Shown: one piece after another, positions 27,569 through 37,382 of the stretch
Layout: each line of letters begins with the position of its first letter
Position numbering within the stretch: the first letter of the stretch is position 1
Source of the DNA: Ovoidimarina sp963698645
Lineage (GTDB): Bacteria > Pseudomonadota > Alphaproteobacteria > Rhodobacterales > Rhodobacteraceae
NCBI GenBank assembly: GCA_963698645.1
Contig: CAVORP010000007.1
Location: 186,001 to 250,000, forward strand
Direction: 5' to 3'
Length of the DNA: 64,000 nucleotides
The notes under the pieces: generated by a model
What the model was told of the DNA's origin: nothing
The model's database searches: none
What the model saw: only the letters and a program-made list of their open reading frames with translations
Translations under genes and position numbers: made by a program

Positions 27569-28233
27569 GGTCTCTCCTCTAATCTGTTTCTTTCCGCCTC
27601 GGCCAGAAGGGCCACCACGCGATCGTCCTTCACCTCTCCGAAGTAACGATAGTGCAGGCCGACCGCGTGGAAAGGCTCGGGCGCCGCAAGGCATATGACA
27701 TGGTCCACCAGAGCTGCAACCTCCGAAAGCACATCGCGCGGCGCCACCGGAACGGCCAGAACGATGTCATGGGGGTTTGCCTTTCGCACCGCCGCAAGGG
27801 CCGCCTTGACCGTCGCGCCGGTCGCAATGCCATCATCGACCACGACGACCGAACGACCGGCCAGCGAAATGGGCGCGCGACCGGCCAGGTAAAGCTTCCG
27901 GCGCGCCGCGTTCTCGGCCTGCCTCTCGCGGATCGCATCGGTGAAATCCGCCTCGCTCAACCCCGATTGCTCCAGAAGCCGCGCGTTGAACACGGTTTGC
28001 GGCGGGGCCCCGTCGACAACCGCCCCCGCGGCCAGTTCCGCATGTCCCGGCATGCCGATCTTGCGCACAAGGATCAGGTCCAGAGGCGCGCGAATCCGCG
28101 CCGCGACGGGCGCGGCCACGGGCACGCCGCCACGCGGCAGTGCAAGAACCACCGGATCCGTCAGGTCCAGTTCCGCAACCCGGTCCGCAAGCGCAAGCCC
28201 CGCGGCCAGCCGATCCTCGATCATCCATGCCAT
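27565..28233 (-). CDS. Phosphoribosyltransferase-family protein
   Basis: 222 residues, type I PRTase fold. The PRPP-binding loop is SVVVVDDGIATGATVKAAL. VVLALPRGGVPVAAPVAARI and LILVRKIGMPGHAELAAGAV are typical of the ComF/Rv0571c-like group often called putative phosphoribosyltransferase. The base substrate is unknown. Translationally coupled to ytoQ; the pair could act on the same nucleoside-type metabolite, which is only an inference. Confidence 0.85.
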   Translation of the reverse strand: MAWMIEDRLAAGLALADRVAELDLTDPVVLALPRGGVPVAAPVAARIRAPLDLILVRKIGMPGHAELAAGAVVDGAPPQTVFNARLLEQSGLSEADFTDAIRERQAENAARRKLYLAGRAPISLAGRSVVVVDDGIATGATVKAALAAVRKANPHDIVLAVPVAPRDVLSEVAALVDHVICLAAPEPFHAVGLHYRYFGEVKDDRVVALLAEAERNRLEERP

Positions 28234-28293
28234 GTCATCTCTCCCCTTTTCGGGAAGACTGCCATGAACGACCCGTCATCGCATTGACGTCCG

Positions 28294-30688
28294 TCAGCCG
28301 CGCAGAACGCCGCCCGTCGCCTTGCCCACCTTTTCGACGATCTTCGCTCCGACCGCTTCGATCTCGGCTTCCGTCAGGGTCCGGTCCACGGGCTGCATCC
28401 GCACGGTGATCGCAAGGGATTTCTTGCCCGCGCCCAGCGACCCACCGACGAATTCGTCGAACACCCGCACGCTCTCGATAAGACCCTTTTCCGCCCCGGC
28501 GGCGGCATTGACCACGTCAAGCGCGGCCACGTCCCCGTCCAGAACAAAGGCAAAGTCGCGTTCCACGGCCTGAAGATCCTGCAAATGCAGCGCAGGCCGC
28601 GTCGCGGTCTTCGACCGCGGCATCGGCACTTCCTCCGGCCAGATCGTGAAGGCCATGGCGGGACCCTTCACATCCATCTCGCGCAACACTTTCGGATGCA
28701 ATTCGCCGAAAACGCCCAGAACCTTCTTCGGCCCCAGACAGATCATCCCGTGCCGCCCCGGATGCCACCACTCCCGCGCGCCGCGCAGGATCTGAACCTT
28801 CGCGGGCGCGCCGATCGCGGCCAGCATGGCCTCGGCATCGGCCTTCACGTCGAACACATCCACCGGCCGCGACGTGCCATGCACATCCTTCGGCCCCGTC
28901 CGCCCGATCAGAAGACCGCTGATCAACAGATGCTGCTCGCCCGGCTCCGCGCCATGAAAGGCCGGCCCGACCTCGAACAGCGCCAGATCCATGAACCCGC
29001 GCGCCTGGTTCCGCGCCGCCGCCTGCAACAGCCCCGGCAAAAGCGCGGGACGCATATGGCTCATCTCCGACGAAATCGGGTTTTCAAGCTTCGAACCGTC
29101 ATCCCCGAACAAGGCCGCCGCCTTGGCGTCGATGAAACTGTAGGTGACGCATTCGTTGTACCCCAGCGCCGCCGCGGTCCGCCGCGCGATCTGCTCGCGC
29201 CGCTGACCCACGGTCAGAACCGGCTTCGGCACACCCGTGGTCATGCGCGGCATCGGCTGCGCCTTCAGCTTGGTAAGCGACGCGATCCGCGCCACCTCCT
29301 CCACCAGATCGGCCCGGCCCAGAACATCGGGCCGCCACGACGGCGGATGCGCCATGTCACCCTCCATGCGGAAGCCCAGCGCCTCAAGCGTCCGGCGCTG
29401 CTCCTCGGCGGGAATGGCCATGCCCACAAGCGACTGCACATGGCTCGTATCCAGAAGATAGGCACGGTCCGTCTCCACCGGCGCGCCGTCCTGCACCACC
29501 TCCGACGCCTCGCCGCCGCACAGATCCAGCACCATCCGCGTCGCCGCTTCCAGCCCCGGCAGGGTATGTTCGGGGTCGACGCCCCGCTCGAACCGGTACC
29601 GCGCGTCAGAGTTGATCTTCAGCGCGCGCCCGGTCCGGGCAATGGTCACCGGGTCCCAATAGGCGCTTTCAAGGAACACGTTCACGGTCTCCTCGGTGAC
29701 ACCCGAATGGGCGCCCGCCCATGATCCCGGCGATGCTCTCGGGGCCGGTATCGTCCGAAATGATCATCATGCCCGCTTCAAGGGTATAGTCCTTGTCGTC
29801 CAGCGCCGTGATCACCTCGCCACCCGCCGCCGGATGCACCCGCAGATCGCCCTTCACCACATCCGCATCGAACACGTGCAGGGGCCGGTTCTGATCGAAG
29901 GTGAAGAAGTTGGTGATATCCACCAGCGTCGAGATCGGGCGCAATCCGATCGCCCGCAGCCGGTCCTGCAACCATTGCGGCGACGGCCCGTTCTTCACGC
30001 CCCGGATCAGCCGGCCCGTGAAATGCGGCGCACCGCCCGATTTCAGGCTCTCGTCGATGGTCACCCCGATGGGGCAGGGAAACGCCCCCGGAACAGGGTC
30101 GGTCTTCAGCGGTTTCAGCACGCCAAGCCCCCGCGCCGCCAGATCCCGCGCGATGCCATGGACGCCCAGCGCATCCTGCCGGTTCGGCGTAATCGCGATC
30201 TCGATCACCGGGTCGGCCTTGGCCGGGTCGTTCGCGGCCAGCCAGTCGACAAAACTGTCACCCACCTCGCCCGAGGGAAGTTCGATGATCCCGTCATGCT
30301 CGTCGGACAGTTCCAGTTCGCGCTCCGACGCCATCATGCCATGGCTCTCGATCCCGCGGATCTTGCCCACGCCGATGGTGGTGTCGATCCCCGGGACATA
30401 GACGCCGGGATGGGCGATCACCACGGTGATCCCCGCCCGCGCATTGGGAGCACCACAGATGATCTGCTTCTCGCCCTGATCGGTGGCGACCTGACAGACC
30501 CGAAGCCGGTCCGCATCCGGATGCGGCTCTGCGGTCAGGACCTTGCCGATGGTGAAATCCCCGAGCTTGGCGAGCGGATTCTCGATCCCCTCCACCTCAA
30601 GCCCAAGGTCGGTCAGCGTCTCCGCGATCTCGTCGACCGAAGCCTCGGTGTCGAGATGCTCTTTCAGCCAGGAAAGGGTGAATTTCAT
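28294..30688 (-). CDS. pheT: Phenylalanine-tRNA ligase beta subunit, one frame break
   Basis: Beta chain of the heterotetrameric PheRS, about 797 residues once repaired. Domains in order: the N-terminal tRNA-binding EMAP-like domain (LAKLGDFTIGKVLTAEPHPD, about 40-150), B3/B4 (about 205-400), B5 (PSWRPDVLGRADLVEEVARI), the catalytic-like core and the C-terminal FDX-ACB anticodon-binding domain (AVERDFAFVLDGDVAALD). The frame breaks at the C-run 29718-29720: removing one base restores GIMGGAHSGVTEETVNVF. Essential gene, so error is far more likely than loss. A structured 150-bp gap separates it from pheS. Confidence 0.92.
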
Positions 30689-30743
30689 TGGTCTGATCCT
30701 ATCGGATGTCGATCATTTGCCAGCGGCAGAACTGCTGTATCAA

Positions 30744-30823
30744 GGGCAGCGCCCGACCCGAGGGTGGGCGAGAAGCGCCCGCCCTGGGGGGCGGGTCGGG
30801 CGCTGCCCGGCGTCGCCGCCGGG
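30744..30823. repeat. Long imperfect palindrome between pheS and pheT
   Basis: Outer arms GGGCAGCGCCCGACCC (30744-30759) and GGGTCGGGCGCTGCCC (30793-30808) are perfectly complementary over 16 bp. They enclose a second hairpin (GGGTGGGCG 30762-30770 with CGCCCGCCC 30776-30784). The right arm overlaps a third hairpin, CCCGGCG-TCGC-CGCCGGG (30806-30823). The outer arms resemble GC-rich REP-like intergenic palindromes I recall from Rhodobacteraceae. It could modulate readthrough from pheS to pheT or protect the pheS 3-prime end. Confidence 0.75.
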
Positions 30824-30839
30824 CGGAACATCTGACAAC

Positions 30840-31913
<1,074 letters not shown>

Positions 31914-31969
31914 CCGGACCCCCTTGGTTTCATCCCTGCCCTGCTACAAAGCAGACCCCTGAAAGACAA

Positions 31970-32002
31970 GAAGCCGCGCGACCCCGAAAGGTCCGCGGCT
32001 TC
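31970..32002 (-). terminator. Hairpin between rplT and pheS (terminator or attenuator)
   Basis: Read on the minus strand after the rplT stop, GAAGCCGCG pairs with CGCGGCTTC over nine bases and GACC with GGTC over four, with one bulged base and a six-base loop. TTCTTGTCTTTC follows. The U-tract is interrupted, so partial termination with readthrough into pheST is plausible. Confidence 0.6.
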
Positions 32003-32027
32003 CATAATTTGACCCCGAGGGGCGTGT

Positions 32028-32390
32028 TTACGCGAGCGCGGCCTTCGCCTTATCGACGATGGCCGTAAACGCGTCCGGCTCGTGCACGGCCAGATCGGCC
32101 AGAACCTTGCGGTCCACTTCGATCCCGGCAAGGCTCAGGCCGTTGATGAAACGCGAATACGTCAGGCTCTCATCCACGGCGCGTACGGCGGCGTTGATCC
32201 GCTGGATCCAAAGCGCGCGGAAGTTGCGCTTGCGGTTCTTGCGGTCGCGGGTGGCGTACTGGTTCGCCTTGTCGACGGCCTGCGTCGCGGTGCGGAAGTT
32301 CCGGCTGCGCGTGCTGTAATAGCCTTTGGCGGCCTTGACGACTTTGCGGTGGCGGGCATGGGTGACCTTGCCGCTGGTAACTCTCGACAT
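32028..32390 (-). CDS. rplT: 50S ribosomal protein L20
   Basis: 120-residue primary 23S rRNA-binding protein needed early in 50S assembly. Characteristic stretches are HARHRKVVKAAKGYYSTRSR, RDRKNRKRNFRALWIQRINA and YSRFINGLSLAGIEVDRKVL. Eleven bases after rpmI, the normal order. Confidence 0.97.
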   Translation of the reverse strand: MSRVTSGKVTHARHRKVVKAAKGYYSTRSRNFRTATQAVDKANQYATRDRKNRKRNFRALWIQRINAAVRAVDESLTYSRFINGLSLAGIEVDRKVLADLAVHEPDAFTAIVDKAKAALA

Positions 32391-32401
32391 ATCAGGTCTC
32401 C

Positions 32402-32602
32402 TTAGCGGTCGTAGGGCATGTAGCCCTTGACGATCTTGGCGTCAGGGGCGGACAGGGTGGTGGTTCCACGGGCGTCGCGGATGAATTTCGTGGTCCGCTT
32501 GATCATGCCGTGCCGCTTGCCGGCCTGACCGGCGATAACCTTGCCGGTGGCCGAAACCTTGAAGCGCTTCTTGGCGCTCGATTTCGTCTTCATCTTGGGC
32601 AT
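32402..32602 (-). CDS. rpmI: 50S ribosomal protein L35
   Basis: 66-residue basic ribosomal protein: MPKMKTKSSAKKRFKVSATG, then GKRHGMIKRTTKFIRDARG. ATG 32602 gives the exact family start and is preceded by GGAGACGG; the longer frame upstream is not conserved. First gene of the rpmI-rplT(-pheS-pheT) run. No infC gene is adjacent, as is common in alphaproteobacteria. Confidence 0.96.
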   Translation of the reverse strand: MPKMKTKSSAKKRFKVSATGKVIAGQAGKRHGMIKRTTKFIRDARGTTTLSAPDAKIVKGYMPYDR

Positions 32603-32722
32603 TTCCGTCTCCTGAATTCCGGTCGGTGTAGACGCAACTCGGCATGCCACATCGGCCGGCCGCGTATTGAAGCGCGTTCTTTAAGGGGGACAGGACCGTC
32701 TTGCAACCCGGAATCGACCGGG

Positions 32723-32935
32723 TCAGAACTGCTTTTTGATCAGGGCCGGGACGTCCGTGATGCTGTATCCGCCCGGTGTCTGCGAACTGGCCCAGACGAT
32801 CAGCGCCCCACCGATGATAATGGCGATGGCCGCGGGTCGCAGGGTCTTACCGCTGGTCGAAAAGGCCGAGATGGTCGCCGGGACGGATAAAAAGAAGACA
32901 AAGATGCCCAGAAGGAAAATCAGGTCCGGATCCAT
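32723..32935 (-). CDS. Small conserved membrane protein of unknown function
   Basis: 70 residues with two hydrophobic segments (LIFLLGIFVFFLSVPATISA, about 5-24; AAIAIIIGGALIVWAS, about 35-50) joined by a short polar loop, and a soluble tail ITDVPALIKKQF. It follows pyk by 29 bp on the same strand. Similar short proteins next to pyk occur in Rhodobacteraceae, from memory. No functional motif. Confidence 0.7.
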   Translation of the reverse strand: MDPDLIFLLGIFVFFLSVPATISAFSTSGKTLRPAAIAIIIGGALIVWASSQTPGGYSITDVPALIKKQF

Positions 32936-32964
32936 TTGCCCTCCCAGCGAAGCCCTCGGGCCAT

Positions 32965-34411
32965 TTACTCAGGATCGGTCGCGTAAATCAACCTTTCCTC
33001 GCACGGCGCAATCCGCAGGATATTGGTCGAGCCGGGAACGTTGAACGGCACGCCCGCCATCACCACGATCTGGTCGCCCTCGCTGGAAAAGCCTTCGCTC
33101 CGCGCCGCACGCGCCGCATTCACCACCGCCTGCTTGAACCGCTCAAGCTTCCCGGTCAGGACACAGTGCAATCCCCATGTCAGCGACAGCCGACGCGCCG
33201 CGCCGATCATATGCGTCATCGCAAGGATCGGCACGCGGGGCCGCTCCCGCGCGATCAGCCGTGCCGTCGTCCCCGATTGCGAGAAACAGCAGATCGCACT
33301 GATATCCGTCGTCTCGGCGATTTCCCGCGCCGCCGACACGATCGCATCGGCCGTGGTCTCCCGTATGCCGCCCCGGCTCGCCTCGATCACCTCGCGATAG
33401 GTCTTGTCGTTCTCGACCTCGCGCGCGACGTTGTCCATCGTCGTGACCGCCTCCACCGGATAGGCCCCCGCGGCGCTCTCCGCGCTCAGCATCACCGCAT
33501 CCGCCCCTTCATAGATCGCCGCCGCCACGTCGGAGACTTCCGCCCGCGTCGGCATCGGGCTCTCGATCATCGATTCCAGCATCTGGGTCGCGACGATCAC
33601 CGGCTTTGCCGCCGCCCGGCACTTGCGCACCAGCCGCTTCTGGATCGGCGGCACGTTCTGCACCGGAAGCTCGACGCCAAGATCGCCCCGCGCCACCATG
33701 ATGCCGTCAGAGACCGCAAGGATCTCGTCGAACCGGTCGACGCCCGCGGGTTTCTCGATCTTCGACATGATCGCGGCCCGTCCACGCACCAGTTCCCGGG
33801 CTTCGGTCACATCCTCGGGCCGCTGCACGAAGGACAGCGCAAGCCAGTCGACGCCAAGCTCAAGCACGTATTCAAGATCCCGGCGGTCCTTCTCCGACAG
33901 GGCGGCAAGGGGCAGCACGACGTCGGGCACGTTCACACCCTTGCGGGCGGAAATCGTGCCACCGGCCATCACTTCGCAATCGGCGAAATCCGCGCCGCAG
34001 TCCTTGACCCGCAGGCGGATCTTGCCGTCATTCACCAGAAGGGTCGCACCGGGCTGCAGGGCCGCGAAAGATCTCGGGATGGGGCAGCTGCACACGCGTC
34101 GCATCGCCATCCGCCTCGTCCAGGTCCAGCCGGAACGCCTGACCGATCTCAAGCTCCTCGGCACCGTTCGCAAAGGTCCCCACCCGCAGCTTCGGCCCCT
34201 GAAGGTCCGCCAGAATGCCGATCGGCCGCCCGGTTTCCTCCTCGACGCGGCGGATATGGGCGTGACGCGCCGCGATGTCGGCATGCTCGCCATGGCTCAT
34301 GTTCAGGCGGAACACATCCGCCCCGGCATCGAAAAGGGCTCGGATCGTCTCGTAATCCGAGGACGCAGGGCCCAGAGTGGCGACAATCTTGATATTTCTG
34401 AGGCGTCTCAT
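32965..34411 (-). CDS. pyk: Pyruvate kinase, one frame break
   Basis: Last ATP-forming step of glycolysis, phosphoenolpyruvate to pyruvate. About 481 residues when repaired. IVATLGPASSDYETIRALFD and RLNMSHGEH mark the N-terminal barrel, then the B-domain, the catalytic lysine in IMSKIEKPAGVDRFDEIL, MVARGDLGVELP and IVATQMLESMIESPMPTRAE, then the regulatory C-domain. The frame changes at the A-run 34067-34069 (one base too many); repair gives LPHPEIFAALQPGATLLV. All catalytic motifs present, so sequence error is likely. Confidence 0.93.
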
Positions 34412-34555
34412 GAGACCTTCGTTTCCCTTTCATTTCGCACCATGGCTGCACGGTGCGCGCGCGCGGGTTATGACAGTTTGCGCTAACGGTGACAACTGGC
34501 GCTCGGCGCTTCTCCTCGCATAAAAGCCTCGGAAACAACATCGAATGGCACATGA

Positions 34556-35301
34556 ATGACGGACGATGCCTATACATTGATCGGAGAGGACCGGCCCGCG
34601 CCCTGGCTGTTCACCTGCGATCACGCCACGAACCGCGTGCCGCCCTCGGTCGCGGGCGGCTCTCTCGGGCTGACCGAGACCGAGATGGGCCGCCATATCG
34701 CTTATGATATCGGGGCCGAAGGGCGTCACCCGCGCGCTTGCCGACCGTCTCGATGCACCCGGCGATCCTGTCGCGCTTCTCGCGCCTCGTGATCGACCCG
34801 AACCGGGGCGAGGATGATCCGACCCTGATCATGCGCGTCTATGACGGCACGATCATCCCCGCCAACCGGCATCTGGACGCGGCCGAACGCGAACGGCGGC
34901 TCAACACCTTCTACCGCCCCTATCATGCGGCCTATGCCGAATGCGCCGCCCGCCGCCGCGACACGATCGTCGTCGCGATCCATTCCTTCACGCCGCGCCT
35001 GTTCGGCAAATCGCCCCGGCCGTGGCATGTGGGCATCCTCTACGATCCCCGGGATGAACGCCTGTCGCGGCCGCTGCTGAACCTGCTTCATGCGCAAAAG
35101 GACCTGATCGTGGGCGAAAACGAACCCTATGCGGGCCACCTGCCCGGCGACGCCATCGACCGGCACGGGCTGATCCCGGGCCGCCCCAACACGCTGATCG
35201 AACTGCGCCACGACCTGATCGAGACGCCCGAGCAGCAACGCGCATGGGCCGATCGGCTCGCGGGCCTCCTTGAAGCCGCGCGCATCGACGCCAATCTGTA
35301 G
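34556..35301 (+). CDS. N-formylglutamate amidohydrolase family protein, two frame breaks
   Basis: Family hydrolysing N-formyl-L-glutamate at the end of a histidine-degradation route. About 247 residues. FTCDHATNRVPPSVAGG and IVVAIHSFTPRLFGKSPRPW carry the metal-binding Asp/His type residues, and LYDPRDERLSRPLLNLL the later part. Frame breaks at the G-run 34731-34733 and the C-run near 34758-34760, each with one base too many; repair gives EGVTRALADRLDAPAILSRF. No other histidine-degradation genes are near, so the true substrate may differ. Directly before the DUF1244 gene, a conserved pair in the order. Confidence 0.82.
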
Positions 35302-35320
35302 GGAAACCGGAGGATAAAGA

Positions 35321-35620
35321 ATGGACGACCAGACCCGCATCGAACTCGAGGCCGCGGCCTTCCGCAGATTGCTTCAGCATCTGTCGGAACGCACCGACGT
35401 CCAGAATATCGACATGATGAACCTCACCGGCTTCTGCCGGAACTGCTTGTCACGCTGGTATCAGGAAGCCGCGAACGCGCGTGGTATCGACATGACGAAG
35501 GACGAGGGGCGCGAGGCGATCTACGGCATGCCCTACACCGAATGGCGCGACGCGTATCAGACCGAGGCAACCGCCGAACAGACCGCGACCTTCGCAAAGG
35601 AACAGGCGCGTCACGGCTGA
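35321..35620 (+). CDS. DUF1244-family protein
   Basis: 99-residue alphaproteobacterial family. The family core LTGFCRNCLSRWYQEAA has a CxxC pair, followed by IYGMPYTEWRDAYQTEAT. Predicted small helical protein; function unknown although structures of homologues exist. The CxxC pair could bind metal or react with thiols, an inference. 19 bp after the amidohydrolase gene. Confidence 0.88.
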   Translation: MDDQTRIELEAAAFRRLLQHLSERTDVQNIDMMNLTGFCRNCLSRWYQEAANARGIDMTKDEGREAIYGMPYTEWRDAYQTEATAEQTATFAKEQARHG

Positions 35621-35693
35621 CGCGCCCGATCGTGATTTGCCGAAACGCCGGTGTCCGCCTAGACTCTGGCCCAAGACCGGAAAGGAAAGCCCC

Positions 35694-35975
35694 ATGCGAC
35701 GCCTTGCCATCCTGCTTCTGATGATCCCGGCGCTGGCCGCGCCGGTCATGGCCCCCGCCGCTCCCGGCGAACAGGCCCAGCGCATTGCCGCGCAGAAACT
35801 CCGCGACTATGGCCTCGAAACCGATACAAGCCTTCTGACCACCTCCCAGATCGCCGCGATCATCCTGGCACAGAACGATCCCGATAACGGCTCTTTCGGC
35901 GGTGATTTCCGCATCCGCGAAGAGCTGAAGGCGATCCTGCGCAAAAACCCCGCAACAAACCCGGATTTGAAATGA
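35694..35975 (+). CDS. Small secreted protein of unknown function (paralogue 1)
   Basis: 93 residues. A signal peptide (RRLAILLLMIPALAAPVMA, cleavage around residue 22) is followed by a short, probably helical domain with LRDYGLETDTSLLTTSQIAA. The following gene encodes a related domain. AAGGAAAG precedes ATG 35694. No cysteine, lipobox or known domain. Overlaps the next start by four bases. Confidence 0.72.
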   Translation: MRRLAILLLMIPALAAPVMAPAAPGEQAQRIAAQKLRDYGLETDTSLLTTSQIAAIILAQNDPDNGSFGGDFRIREELKAILRKNPATNPDLK

Positions 35976-36241
35976 CCCGTATCATCGCCCTCGTCGCCGC
36001 GCTCATGATGGTGGCCCCCGTCGCACAGGCCCGCGAACAACTCGAACGCACTGTCGCCGCCGATCTGCGCGAATTCAACCTGACGGGCGTCGATGTCTCG
36101 TCGCTCGAAACCTCGCAACTGGCCGCGATCAGCGCAATTGCGCACATGGACGGCCCGCGCGGTTCGAAACGCGCCCAGATACGCTCGGTCCTGCGCGGCC
36201 CCGACACGCTGCGCGGCCTGTTCGGCTGGTACAAGGACTGA
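35972..36241 (+). CDS. Small secreted protein of unknown function (paralogue 2)
   Basis: 89 residues with a signal peptide (IIALVAALMMVAPVAQA). The mature part has LREFNLTGVDVSSLETSQLA, matching the pattern L-R-x-aromatic-x-L-x-x-D-x-S-x-L-x-T-S-Q-I/L-A-A-I shared with the preceding gene. Tandem duplication is the simplest origin. ATGA-type overlap implies co-translation. Periplasmic location inferred. Confidence 0.72.
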   Translation: MTRIIALVAALMMVAPVAQAREQLERTVAADLREFNLTGVDVSSLETSQLAAISAIAHMDGPRGSKRAQIRSVLRGPDTLRGLFGWYKD

Positions 36242-36248
36242 CCGGGCG

Positions 36249-37103
36249 CTAGACCGCCACGGCGCGGCTTTCGTCCAGATAGATCTCGCGCAGGCGCGCG
36301 GCCACGGGGCCGGGCGCGCCGCTGCCCACGGGTGCTCCGTCAATCTCGACCACCGGCATCACGAAAGTCGAGGCCGACGTGATGAACGCCTCGTCCGCCG
36401 CCTTCGCCTCCTCGATGGTAAAGGCCCGCTCTTCGACCTCCATCTGCGCCTCGCGTGCGAACCGCAGCACCGCCGCGCGGGTGATCCCGTGCAGGATGTC
36501 GTTCGACAGGTTCCGCGTGATGATCGTGCGGCCCTTCACGATGTAGGCGTTGTTCGATGTCCCTTCGGTCACCGCCCCGTCCTCGATCATCCACGCATCA
36601 TCCGCCCCGGCCTTCTTCGCCGCCATCTTGCCCATCGACGGGTACAGAAGCTGCACGGTCTTGATGTCGCGCCGGCCCCAGCGGATATCGGGGATCGAGA
36701 TCACCTTGATCCCCACCTTCGCCGTCGGGTTGTCCGCCAGCCCCGGCTTCGACTGGGTGAACAGCACCACCGTGGGGGTCGCATCCTTGGGATAGGCGAA
36801 ATCCCGGTCCGCCGCCCCCCGCGTCACCTGAAGATAGACCAGCCCCTCGTCGATTGCGTTCCGCGCCACAAGCTCGCGGTGCACCTCGAGCCATTCTTCC
36901 GCACTCAGCGGGTTGTCCATCTCAAGCTCCGCAAGGCTCCGCGCCAGCCGCGTCGCATGGCCCGCGAAATCGATCAGCTTGCCGCCCAGAACGCTCGTCA
37001 CCTCATAGACGCCATCGGCGAACAGGAACCCGCGGTCAAAGACCGACACCTTGGCCTCTTCCTCCGGCACATACTCTCCGTTGACATAGACGATGCGTGA
37101 CAT
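36249..37103 (-). CDS. dat: D-amino-acid transaminase (class IV PLP)
   Basis: Transfers amino groups between D-alanine (and other D-amino acids) and 2-oxoglutarate, giving D-glutamate. 284 residues, fold type IV. IVYVNGEYVPEEEAKVSVFD and RGFLFADGVYEV are typical of D-amino-acid transaminases, the Schiff-base lysine is Lys148 in RRDIKTVQLL, and EGTSNNAYIV binds the cofactor phosphate. Branched-chain transaminases share the fold, but the N-terminus favours Dat. It lies next to dgcA and dgcN on the same strand. Confidence 0.85.
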   Translation of the reverse strand: MSRIVYVNGEYVPEEEAKVSVFDRGFLFADGVYEVTSVLGGKLIDFAGHATRLARSLAELEMDNPLSAEEWLEVHRELVARNAIDEGLVYLQVTRGAADRDFAYPKDATPTVVLFTQSKPGLADNPTAKVGIKVISIPDIRWGRRDIKTVQLLYPSMGKMAAKKAGADDAWMIEDGAVTEGTSNNAYIVKGRTIITRNLSNDILHGITRAAVLRFAREAQMEVEERAFTIEEAKAADEAFITSASTFVMPVVEIDGAPVGSGAPGPVAARLREIYLDESRAVAV

Positions 37104-37172
37104 GGCGCATTCCTTTCTCTACCGATTTGCCAAGCCCTTGGAGGGCGACGCGGGTCATGTCAAGATCGGCGC

Positions 37173-37382
37173 ATGAAGAGCTTCTGCGTCATCCGCGTCC
37201 CGTCGTCGGGCCCTCCGGCCCTTGCCGGGGCCCCGAATGTGTTCGACACCCTCGAGGCGGCGCAGTCGCGGATCTCCGAGATCGAATCGGCCCAGTTGAA
37301 GATCCACCATACCTGGCTCGATATCGTCGAGGTCGATGGCCCGGTGCTTCCGGCATTGCAGGCCCGCGGCATCGGCGTCTAG
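37173..37382 (+). CDS. Small hypothetical protein
   Basis: 69-residue ORF (MKSFCVIRVPSSG; FDTLEAAQSRISEIESAQLK; HTWLDIVEVDGPVLPAL). Composition looks protein-like, with a predicted amphipathic helix, and it does not resemble a shadow of the opposite strand. It ends in a 4-bp overlap with the end of dgcA. No known domain. May be expressed or spurious. Confidence 0.4.
   Translation: MKSFCVIRVPSSGPPALAGAPNVFDTLEAAQSRISEIESAQLKIHHTWLDIVEVDGPVLPALQARGIGV

Noticed and set aside
33166..34392. 408-codon plus-strand frame opposite pyk
   Set aside because: Histidine/arginine-rich shadow; the opposite strand encodes pyruvate kinase with all motifs.
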